This document shows positions 10,477-20,400 of a stretch of DNA of 64,000 nt, piece by piece. Made by a program: the position numbers and the translations under genes. This DNA comes from Diphasiastrum complanatum (taxonomy: Eukaryota; Streptophyta; Lycopodiopsida; Lycopodiales; Lycopodiaceae). Location of the stretch: positions 54,993,597-55,057,596 of the forward strand of contig CM055100.1 in NCBI GenBank assembly GCA_029204225.1, read 5' to 3'. The notes under the pieces are model-generated. The model was not told where the DNA came from. It made no database searches and worked only from the letters and a program-made list of their open reading frames with translations. The number at the start of each line of letters is the position of its first letter. Within the stretch, counting starts at the first letter, position 1.

Positions 10477-11806
10477 CATGCTCAAGGCAAAGGGGTTGCC
10501 AAATTCTTTTTGGGCGGAAGCGGTAGCAACTGCCATTTTTCTATTGAATAGAAGTCCAACCAAAGCAGTTGAAGGAATCACGCCAGAAGAAGCATATAGT
10601 GGCAACAAGCCCAAAGTGGGCAGCCTTCGAGTATTTGGGTGTAATGCATATGCACATATACCAAAGGACTTGCGGAAGAAACTTGATGCAAAATCCGTAA
10701 AGTGTGTCTTTCTTGGGTATAGTGAAGGTGAGAAAGCTTATGTGCTATATGATCTCGAAAACAGGAAGAAGATCCTCAATCGAGATGTCATCTTTGATGA
10801 AGAACATTCACCCAAGATACAGGAGCAGGAGAAGGAAGGAACTACTGAGTTCATACCCTTGATTGATTCCACGGATGAGGATCCTAGTCAAGAGTCCTGT
10901 GAGCCTCAAGTGCGAGAGCAACAACAGGAAATCGAACCTACTAGTTCAAGACCTCTTTTTGGCCAAGTACCAAAAGCTGAAGTTGGGGACAAACGAAAGA
11001 CTAAAACAGTACCATGGGATACGTGGTCACCATCCACATCACCTACTGCTAGGAAGAAGCTACCTAGGTGGTATTGGGAAACAATCAAAGATGATGGTCC
11101 AACATTTGCAGATGAGACGCTCTATCGTCAATTAGTGGGCAGCCTGATTTACCTTACTACCACCAGGCTAGATATTGCATATGCGGTTGGGATTGCAAGT
11201 CAATTCATGAGTAAGCCTACCGAAGCACATTGGAAGGCAGCCAAGCGGATTCTACAATATGTGAGAGGGACAGTGACTTATGGGATTGGATACACAGATG
11301 ACGGAAACCTTCAGCTGGAGGGTTATTCAGATTCTGATTGGGCAGGTGATAGAGACGATCGGAGATCGACAACAGGCTATTGTTTCAGCCTAGGTTCAGG
11401 GGTTATATCATGGTGCAGTAAGAAGCAGCCTACTATTGCTCTATCATCTACCGAAGCTGAGTACAGGGCGACTACGAGGTCCGCCTGTGAAGCCATTTGG
11501 TTACGCCGTCTACTTGAGGACATGCAGATTGCTCAAGTAAGACCTACATTGTTACATTGTGATAACCAAAGTTGCATTCAGCTTGCGAGGAATCCAGTCT
11601 ATCATGCACGGACGAAACACATAGAGGTGGACCAGCATTTTATACGAGAGAAAGTGCACAGCAGGGAGATCGAGCTAGTTTATTGTGACACCAACGACCA
11701 GATAGCTGATATTTTTACTAAATCACTTAGTAAAGATAAGTTTGAAAAGTTCAGAACTTTGTTGGGTGTCAGTTTGAATAAAATTGCCATTAAGGGGGGG
11801 TGTTGA
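10477..11806 (+). pseudogene. Copia D integrase end and RNase H (RT domain deleted in frame)
   Basis: The frame resumes after the CATGC duplication with the integrase end (NSFWAEAV) and the conserved post-integrase stretch (LRVFGCNAYAHIP, FLGYSEGEKAY). After the linker ending PRWYWETIKDDG near 11090 it passes directly to the end of the copia RT region (LYRQLVGSLIYLTTTRLDIAYAVG), then RNase H (YSDSDWAGD, LSSTEAEYRA, HCDNQSCIQLARNPVYHARTKHIE, DIFTKSL). The RT catalytic part, normally about 250-300 residues with a YVDD box, is wholly missing while the frame is kept. The stop codon lies at the start of the 3' LTR (11804-11806). Confidence 0.9.
11792..11800 (+). other. Polypurine tract of copia D
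   Basis: AAGGGGGGG directly precedes the 3' LTR, as expected for a copia element. Confidence 0.8.
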
Positions 11807-12126
11807 AGAGTAATGCCTATTTTACCCCTTTGGCTAAGCATTAGTTAAGTTGTACATAACTCATGGGGCATGTTTTAATTAAATGCATGAGACCCCCTTT
11901 TGTAAGTTAAGTAAATTAGTGCAAGTGGCCCACTTGGCCAAGTAGCTCACTCCTATGGTTGACACCTAGACTTTCCATGCATGTAAAGGAGGTGCTTGCC
12001 TCACAAGGGATTTGGAGGACCCACGCCCTCCTCTCTCTCTCTAGCAATTCATTTCTTCTTGAGACTTTTGAGTTTGTGAGGTGCTTATGCAATTCTCCTT
12101 GTGTGTGATATTTTCCATAGCCAAGT
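11801..12126 (+). repeat. 3' LTR of copia D (last ~70 bp deleted)
   Basis: 326 bp, by eye identical to 2233-2558. The match ends at 12126, where gypsy A protease sequence begins. The equivalent of 2559-2628 is missing. Confidence 0.92.
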
Positions 12127-13635
12127 CAAGAACAAGGTCTGTTCGATCCAGGTGCATTATCTGAAAGTTAATTTCATCTTGATACCCCTGAATATCAAGA
12201 TTTAAACTGCTTACCATATAGTTTCCCAGATTTTCTTGTCTTCACCCTTGGCCAAAGAAACTATGTACCTATGTTGACTAGGTACCTCTGGAAGTCTGAG
12301 TTTCTTAACTAGGGTGTAGTTGATGAAATTATGGGTTGCCCCATCATCAACCATAACTCTTACTGATTGGTTGCCAATTTTACCATGCATAAGTACTATG
12401 TCCTGGCCCAAAGTTGAAGGGTCTCGCTAGCATTGCAAAAGTTAATTGGCAACAGTGTTCATGATCTTCATGAAACACTTTTATCTCGGAAGCTTCCAAG
12501 TCACTTGGGAAGCTTACAGTCTGAACAATATGAACTTGCTTTTTATCTTTTTTATTCTTTTTTAATGAATGGCCCCTTGGGACATTGTCTCTAACTGTGT
12601 GACCCTTGCCCATACACACAAAGCACAAAAGTTCTTGTTTGGCTTTCTCAAAATCTTCTGGTTTTAAGGGCTGTATGAGTGATGGACGTTTCTGAGAAGC
12701 TTCATTCTTAACATTTTTTTCTTTCTTTCTTTTTTAAAAAGTCTTTCTGAGTAGGCTGCTCAGAAAAGGATTGTTGTTTCGCCTTCTTCTTACCCACTGA
12801 ATCATCATAGATTTGAGCATATCTGAGAGCTTGCTCTAAGGTAGTAGGCAAGTTTCTCTGGACCTCTACTTTGTATTCATCTCGAAGCCCACGGACAAAC
12901 CCTCAGACTTTCTAATAGTCATCCTTTCTGATAGTCATCCATATTTTTTATCTTTAATATGGCCTCTCGATACTGCGAGATATACTGTATTAAGGATTTG
13001 TCCATTATTGTTCTCTCCCAGGCTTCCCAGGCTCTATCAAGTTCATTTTCAAGTAGAAATTCTCGTAGAAAGGCCTTTACAAAAGCCTTCCATGACCGGG
13101 GGGTCTGCCCAGTCTCCTGGAGGTTTAACCACCACTTATAGGCCATGGGTCCTAAGGAAAGACTGGCCTCGATTGCTTGCAAATGGTCAGGGGTCTGTTT
13201 AAGAGCATGTATGTTCTTCCATTTGCTGAGGAAGGTATGTAAAATGTCTGCATTTCTATCCTTCTCTTCCCCAATAAAAGTAGGAGGTGGATGAGACCGT
13301 ATAGGCTCACCCGATACTGATGGAAGTGGTGCAGGGGACGGTTGAGAAGTGGAAGGGAGACTTCCTTTCGCGGAGCTCAAGATTAAATCTTTGAGCTCGG
13401 CAAACGAGTCTTCCACACTGGATTTGAAATTGGCTAAAGCCAGTTTCAATTCATCCACCTCCGTTACCAAGTGGAGATGCTGCTCCTTGGTAACCAAATC
13501 GTCTAGTTCTTCGGCGAATTGTTCATGTTCTTCCACTTCCATGGGTTCTTTCCCTTTACTGAAAACTAAGGCTTCTGTTTCCAATTCGTCAATGCCTCTC
13601 TCTGGGGGTTGATCAGCTCCCTGAGGAGTGGTCAT
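12127..13635 (-). pseudogene. Gypsy A gag and protease
   Basis: Read right to left, an acidic Gag N-terminus starts from ATG at 13635. The Retrotrans_gag fold follows to about 12930, then a basic linker, the CCHC knuckle (CFVCMGKGHTVRDNVPRGH, about 12575-12625) and the protease core (VDDGATHNFINY, about 12320-12350), ending in the DLVLG region at 12127-12150. The frame breaks near 12920, where a TAGTCATCC-containing stretch is duplicated, near 12720 and near 12400. It is homologous to copy B gag with many scattered substitutions, consistent with an older insertion. Confidence 0.87.
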
Positions 13636-14484
13636 TTTCGGAACGGAAAAAGATGTACCTTAGATTCTGACTAAAACAAGAAGAAAGATTGACTAAAACT
13701 AGAAAAAACGAAAGGTGGAGTACTTAGCTTTGTTGTACTTCCAAAGAAAAAGATAGAAAACTCCTCAGTCTTTCTTTCTGACAAAACTGGCTCCCCACAC
13801 TGCATGCAAAATCCACTGCAAGGAGGAACTGATTGAAGGTAGTCTGGAAGATTTAGCTTCAGATTGGCCGAAAAACCTGGCTGTTAGGCTGTAAGCTGGT
13901 TATTACTGAGAAAAAATCTCGATTTTTCACCAAAAAGGGTGAAAAAACAGCTTATAAACGGCGATGAATAGCCTGATGTCCGATTTTGAAGCAAGCAGAA
14001 GCTATAGCTGAAGTAGGTCGCCCTAATCTGAGAATTCTTCGTTCCAAATTTCAGGTCGAACGGACAAAAACCCAAAAAGTTATGTGCCTTCAACTGCAAC
14101 AGCCTTGAAAAACGTCCAAAAACTGATTTTTTGCGATATCTCCGCAACCACAGCTCCAAATCAGGTGAAATCAAGCTGGCTGAGGGCGCCCTAATGTCGT
14201 CCACCTACTGCCAAAATCTCAGAATGATCTGACACCTGCAAGAGAAATTATGATCAACTGGAGTGCTGATTTTTCCCCTTTTCTAGGCAGCAATGGACCT
14301 GTAGAACGTTTTTGAGAAGTGTGAGGCTGAAACAACAACACTAGAGGTTCTATAACACCTTAAGAAGTTGTCTCCACCTTTTCCCCCACCAAAATCCTCA
14401 AGAAACAAGCAAAAATTGAAAATTTCTTCACTTTCTCTCTGTAGAACGAGCTATTCTCTCTCTAGAACGAGGCTCTGATACCAG
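13636..14484 (-). other. Gypsy A 5' leader with PBS at 14472-14483
   Basis: About 850 bp lie between gag and the LTR. The PBS (minus-strand TGGTATCAGAGC) is at 14472-14483, one base from the LTR. No supported coding sequence is seen. Confidence 0.82.
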
Positions 14485-15158
14485 TGCTAGAGATCTAAAC
14501 ACCATAGTAAGGCAAACACTAACTGATCCACCCAACCTTGCCTACTCCCTGATATGGAGTAAGCCCCTCCTAGCCCAGTGTGAGGACTGGTAGCATGCAT
14601 ACTGCCAAGTGTCGGCCACGTGGCACTGACGTGGCCGACTGCACGTCGGGACCCAATGTGGGGCCCTATCCTGCTGACAGGGTCCCTATGCTGTGTTAGG
14701 CCCGCCATGGCTATGGACCGTGCCGGGGCACACTACTCACACTGTCTTAACGTTGGACACGCCCCTGACTGTGGTATCTGACCCCTATTCTTGCCATGAC
14801 CTGGGACTGACGCAACAACTTGCCCTGAAAACGGAACACTATGAACCCAACGCAAAGCAGCAAGCTCACCTTCTTGAGCTCGTCCGAGCAAAAGGAGTGA
14901 AGAAGAAAAAAAAAATTGATGATTCTCGAACCCTATTCCGACAAAGCGGCCCTGGAAACGGCCTACTACTTCCTGCCAGTTGTCAGACTCAGACCCTATG
15001 GATCGCGAACGAAGGTTTTTCCAAGGGAACTGGAGACTGCTCTGAAATATGAGCACTCCTGCTGAGCATTGCGGACTCCTTTGTTTCCGGAATGTCCATT
15101 TTTTTCGCCTATCCTCGCGAGTTCCCTAGGGTTCAGCACTGGTTACAGGCTCCTAACA
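14485..15158 (-). repeat. 5' LTR of gypsy A (674 bp)
   Basis: Starts TGCTAGAGAT and ends TCCTAACA. The outer ~290 bp and the last ~40 bp are clearly homologous to the 358-bp LTR of copy B. A further ~315 bp (about 14785-15115), including an A-rich run near 14903, is absent from copy B. It abuts copia C coding sequence on the right. Confidence 0.88.
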
Positions 15159-15852
15159 GAAGACTAAAGAGGAACATGAAGAAATGTCCAAGATTCCTTA
15201 TCACAACTTGATCGGATCTTTAATGTATCTCACTACTTGGACGCGGCCTGATATTGCATATGCAGTTCATACTCTTAGTCAATTTGCCACTAACCCTGGT
15301 GTGATTCATTGGAAGCATGCTAAATATGTTTTACAATATTTGAAAGCAACGTCCGATTATGGACTTGTTTTCTCAAAGCAAGATGGTCTATCACTTGCTT
15401 CATACAGTGATGCTAGTTGGGCTTCTAATGTAGATGATTATAAAAGCATTACATGAGGATGTAGTATACTTTCAAGGGCAGCTATCACATGGATACGCAA
15501 GAAGCAATCTTTCGTTGCTCAATCCTGTTGCGAGGCGGAATACATTGCAGCCTCAAGAGTTTCTAATGAAATAGTTTGGCTGTGATTCATGCTTGAACAT
15601 CTACATCAACTTAATGAAGGCCCGAGTTCTTTATTTATTGACAACACTTCTGCTATTATACTTTCAAAAGACGCCGTATTTCATGGGAGGACCAAACATA
15701 TTCATATCAAATATCATCATCTGAGAGATCTAGTCAAGAAGAAGATTATCTCCCCTATGATGGTTGCGGATATTCTTACAAAGCCACTCCATGCAAAATT
15801 ATTTCATCATCATAGAAAGAAGCTTGGAGTATGTAGAATTGACCAAACTTAG
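15159..15852 (+). pseudogene. Copia C RNase H remnant (oldest layer of the nest)
   Basis: Contains the end of a copia polyprotein: YHNLIGSLMYLTTWTRPDIAYAV (about 15196-15265), the RNase H motifs YSDASWASN, CCEAEYIAAS and FIDNTSAI, and FHGRTKHIHIKYHHLR and ADILTKPL near the end. In-frame stops at about 15456 and 15584 inactivate it. Gypsy A cuts it off upstream, and the missing 5' part should lie left of the window. Its reading direction is opposite to gypsy A and to the host TEB gene. Confidence 0.88.
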
Positions 15853-15860
15853 GAGGAAGT

Positions 15861-16633
15861 TGTTATGGTTTAAGTTTGGATCAATTTCACCATGTATTTT
15901 GGCGCCACGCGATATTAATTTGCGTCGCGCAACATTGTATTCTCTCAAAGTTTAAATAAGCTTTCCAAGTTTGTAAAACATTATAAAAATTTATTGTAAA
16001 GGTTTTTAACCTTGAGTAGGCCCGAAAAGTTTGTACATAGGACCCTAGGGGCAATTTCACATGCTACCAACTATATGTTGGAACTTTATTAATTTTTCAT
16101 GTTGTAGTGGGGCGCATATCTCCTAGTAAGGAAACTTGTGGACCAAGGCAAATCATGCCAAGAATCATTGCATGAAGAGAGAAAGTGAAAACCCATGCAT
16201 AGAATGTGCACGCTTGAGTCTTAGCATGTGGGACACCTATACTGACACTTGGAAGCCGTGTACATCACAAAATGATTTGTTCTAAATCTATAAACGAGAC
16301 CCTCCTCCTCCTAGTGGGCGCACTTTTGATGGAGAGATCTTTCTCACATATGCTATTGTGTTTTGCTCTCTTGTGTGGGAAAATTTCTTGCTCATTTATG
16401 TTAGTGTTATGCTATCCTAGATTGGTGTTTAATTGGATCTTGTTTCTTTCATTGTCTTTATGCTGGAAATTTGTGAACAGCAAGTATTCGAGATCCATTC
16501 GGCCTAATTGAAAGAGCAATATCATAGATTAATGATGCTAGAATGCTCCCTATAGCATACACTATCATTCTAGTTTATGTATCAAGTTTCTTTCGTGAGT
16601 ATTATGTGATTTTCTGAAGGAATAAATCCAACA
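15861..16633 (+). repeat. Probable 3' LTR of copia C
   Basis: A purine tract (AGGAGGAAG, 15851-15859) is followed by TGTTATGGTTTAAG..., and a matching end ...ATCCAACA occurs at 16633, giving TGTT/AACA inverted termini and a length of 773 bp. The partner LTR is outside the window, so the right boundary is an inference. Confidence 0.55.
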
Positions 16634-17402
16634 ATAGATACACATACACAGTGCACACGCACATACATATACACACCCTAAACCCTAGTAGGCTATTCTT
16701 TGAATCAGACGAACTGGTCAAATAGCAAAACGTGTTCCAACAAGCTTCGAATTGCACTTTAGGAAAACTTTGATTTCAATTCGCTAAGCTTTCCACTGAG
16801 TTTGCCTTCTCAACCTACTTGGCATCGGCCCAATTTCCAAATCCCTATAAGGAACATCTCCAATACCCACCCTTGAGTGACAATTTTTGCCATCACAGTT
16901 AACAAATCATGTTAGAAGAACAGCGCAAAACTTCCACATTCCAATGTAACCTTTAATAGAAAAGAGTTCCACATTTTTTTTTTTGGCAACTCTAGTTGGT
17001 CTAGCAACATTCCCTACAAGCCATATTTCAAGTTCTCAAATATGAAAGGGACGATAGATCCGCCATGTACATAACTCTCTCCAAGCACCTCCTCTTATAT
17101 CTCATGTTTCCATTATTAGCCTTTCTATGATTATGAAGTTCCTACCTACATCTATGTTCTACAGAGCAACTCAAATTGACAGAAGTTCAGATACAAATCA
17201 GAACAGTCACTCTTATTGCAATTTGTCAAGCCCATTACACTTTAGCAGCATTTTCACTTAAAAAAAAGAATCAATTCCATAACCCACAAGGATCGTGTTG
17301 GAATCTTCAAGTACTTGTAGCTAGTTATGGGTTGTAACAGATACGATTTGCTTCACAAGCCACCATGACAAATGGAACTCTAAAGTCTAGGCTGAATATT
17401 AC
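16634..17402 (-). other. TEB intron 4, unique part
   Basis: No coding signal. It includes a short telomere-like CCCTAAACCCTAG near 16676 and a T-run near 16978. It continues leftward through the transposon nest; the next TEB exon, which should carry the Walker A motif, was not found in the window. Confidence 0.5.
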
Positions 17403-17467
17403 CTTGTTGATGCACAGTACACAAGACTTTTCCCTTGAATGACTCCATCCATTTGCAAGCAATCTAC
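17403..17467 (-). CDS. TEB: TEB exon 4 (65 bp)
   Basis: The acceptor (pyrimidine-rich run then TTTTGCAG) precedes GTAGATTGC, and the donor is AACAAG|GTAATA. The 65 bp encode VDCLQMDGVIQGKSLVYCAST and two bases of the next codon, which fits the expected Ser of SAGKS. It matches the POLQ family order directly after LYPWQ. It lies 4.6 kb from exon 3. Confidence 0.75.
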
Positions 17468-20400
17468 CTGCAAAATTAAAAAAAAGTCGCCCAATCATCA
17501 CAAGCAGAAATAGCTAGATCTTGAACAAGATCTAGAAAAGATGTAGTTAAAGAAATCCAGCGAGTCCAAAAGAATCAAAAGGCAGGTTCATGTTTTGTTC
17601 TCTGTTGCATCCCAAATGTTCATACGCCTCGAGATAAAGGAAGCAGCATTCTGTATGCTGAGATTTCTCTAGAGTTCCAAATCCTGAGAACATTCTTTAT
17701 AAACAAAAAGGGTTGTTCAAACTTCAGAAATGCCAGAGGGGAACAAGAGGGAGATGGGATTGCTTTTGGGGAGTTTTTTTATCTGCAATAGGGAAGGCTT
17801 GAGAGTGGAAGACCAGGATGTGACTGGGTGTAGAGAGAAATGAGTTGTTGGAGGTTTTTAAATTGTTTTTGCCTCTTTTTCTGGATTGATTTTTCTACAG
17901 TTTCGATATTTTTTGTTGTTAAGATTGACATTGAGGCAATTAGAACTTCTAAAAAAATTAAAAAACCCCGTTTTCACTCAACTACTCTACTTATAGACGT
18001 AGTGTACCATCGTCTTTTGGATCGCTTCCTCTTTTATAGTATTTGCATGCATTATTTCTTACTCTATTAGCTAGATACAATGTGTACCCACAAGAACATA
18101 GATTTTGCTGCCTTCAATCAAAGTTCTACAGTTCTTTTTAGCCATCCTTTTGTATCCAACTAAGGATTTGTTTGCTTGCATAAGTTTGTAACATCTCATG
18201 AGGCAAGAGCCATACGATCGGAGGTGGAACTGATATGACACCATATATACCGAGTCCAAAGCACACATACGATGGTGCCTACATTGTGGCACAATGTACT
18301 CCAGCACTATCGCACATTCACAGAAGCTTATGCAGCACAAAGGCAAGGCATATGGCATGACAATGTGCCGAGAATGATGTAGTGAGCTTGCAACTCACGT
18401 CCTTGTGCCTCCAGTTGGGCAGCAGCCTTAGTGCATTTGAAATAACAATAGCTTTATATTGTCTATAAAGTTTACCTCCTATCTGTGTTAAGAGTCAAAC
18501 AACTCTGCCAGCTGGTCCAGAGTTTGCTTCCCCAACGTCATCTGCACATGATCTCTTGTACCCCAAATGGCGCAACTGTTGTCAGCATGGAGCATGCAGC
18601 TATTGATGGCAGTACAGCCTATGTTCATCCTCTAGAGGGACGTTCTAGATCAAAGCATGCAAGTTTGAAAAGTATTTACTACTACTAGAGATTCTTGTTC
18701 ATTCGCTAGAAATGTTTGGGGAGCTGAATCTTCCGATTGTGGTCAAGCTTGACACAGGAGTACTACCTTGCCTGGTGGCTGGCTTACTAGTACCTTGCAG
18801 ACATCATTATGCAGCACTGCTTCTTTGAGAAGTATGTCCCCTTTTACCCACATAAGGTCACCCACATTCAAAGAGATGCTAGATCTAGTTACAGTTGTAG
18901 GGCCCTCTTACTCTCCACAAAGGTCAGGGGTTTTCCACTTTAGGGCATTCACGAAGGTGTCAGCCTTTGTCAAAAGTGAGTTAAAGCTCATGCACAGTGG
19001 ATTGGCCAAATACAATGGAATATAGCGTCTAATGGTGGAAGTGTACATGGCATTGCTATATGACCAAGATTGCTGATAAACAGCACTGGCTGAGCTACGT
19101 ATAGGCTCTAATCGACCATTAGGAGGCACCAGCGGTAGAGGAAGGGGAGGTCCCATTGCATATCACCCTCCATCTTGTCATCTAAGCACAATGCCACTGT
19201 ACTAGGAGGATCTATAAATTTGGAGCATATCTCATCAAAAGATGCGAACGATGGCATCCAGAGTTGTTTGTTAGACATTATAGATGTTTCTTGGCATGCT
19301 CTACTATCTGCTCATGAGAAAAGAAATATGAGCGCATTGCATCTGATGTGCAGACTACCTTGCACTAGACTATGATACTCTTCAATCACTTTTTCCATCT
19401 CACTTTTGAAAATGTAGTGAGATATGAGATGTTGATGGTCATATCATACTTATTTATGATAATCATTAATGCACGAGTAGAGTTCCAGCAGAATTCTATT
19501 GAATTTACAATATTTGGAATATTTGGATCCACTGGATTTTATGTTCTGCATTAATATTCTAAACTAAATTTCATTAGGTTGATTATTAGCTTGGTAGTTC
19601 AGGTGGTTCAAGTCGTCTTTAGCTTAAAGATTCACCTTTGAAATTGATTTGGTTTATAAACACTTAGCTTGAATTTGACTTCTGGGTATGATGAACTTTT
19701 TTTCTTTCACAACATTTGTATGGTTAGATGTACTAATGTGTGTTGAAAATAACTTTCCACATAATGAGTACATAGTTGCAGTTTGTATGAAATGTCTTCA
19801 TTCCGTACACCATGTGTGACCACGTCTTCAACAATTTTTATGTGAACCATGGTTTTTTGTTGAAATTTCTTTGCCATAAACAAAAAATATGTGGGAAGAA
19901 CATGTCGAGTTAGTATACTAGGAAAACCATGGACACAAATAGATTCATTATGAAATTCATATTCATTTATGTCCATCAAAACAAGAGTGATCATTGGATT
20001 TTGATACGAGTGCACATTGAGAATTCTATATTTCAGAACAAGGAACCTCGCTTGTGGTGATTATAAGGAGTTCACCCACAAAGCCCTATGCCATCAACTC
20101 CTCCATTCATAGCACAAGTTATATGCCACGACATCCCTACTCGTGTCATTTATATCAAAGAGCTAAAAACTGTAAGCAGATTACCTTGAGTTAGGTAACG
20201 TTGTGATAATGATAACTTATTAGCGTGTACAACAGGTACAATTCCAGAACTCGACCAGACTTGTATTGGAGCCTTGTTCCAACAAGAAAATGATCCAGAA
20301 GGTCAGCCTTCCAGACAACATTTTGTCGACCCTAATCTTCTTAGAGCTTGAAACTTGAGGGGGTCTCATTCTAGCTGCGTAATGGTAGGAGTCGCAGAGG

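Larger units (their letters stand above)
2233..12126 (+). mobile_element. Ty1/copia element D, young and internally deleted
   Basis: The element has a 5' LTR from 2233, a PBS at 2629-2640, gag-protease-integrase at 2857-4350, integrase end and RNase H at 10477-11806, a polypurine tract at 11792-11800 and a 3' LTR from 11801. It is interrupted by gypsy B at 4351-10476. The first 326 bp of both LTRs look identical by eye, indicating recent insertion. The last ~70 bp of the 3' LTR are missing at 12126, together with adjacent gypsy A sequence. Three lesions make it non-autonomous: the N-terminal part of Gag is absent, there is a frameshift near 3960, and the whole RT domain is missing between integrase and RNase H. 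Confidence 0.92.
1..15158 (-). mobile_element. Ty3/gypsy chromovirus copy A (interrupted; 3' end lies beyond the window)
   Basis: Two separated blocks belong to one minus-strand gypsy element. The left block, 1-2232, holds the end of pol. The right block, 12127-15158, holds protease, gag, leader, PBS and 5' LTR. They match, in the same order, the more complete copy B nested at 4351-10476. Copia D interrupts the element between 2233 and 12126. The stretch equivalent to roughly 7224-7900 of copy B (end of protease and first part of RT) is missing at the interruption, so insertion was followed by a deletion. The right LTR ends at 15158, where copia C coding sequence begins, so copy A itself inserted into copia C. 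Its other LTR lies left of position 1, so its target duplication cannot be tested. Confidence 0.9.

Noticed and set aside
16674-16690. Telomere repeat (CCCTAAACCCTAG)
   Set aside because: Fewer than two full units; too short to be a chromosome end or an interstitial telomere array.
18908-19156. 82-codon Pro-rich minus-strand frame in TEB intron 3
   Set aside because: Not recognised, flanked by stops, no splice context that fits TEB; noted only.
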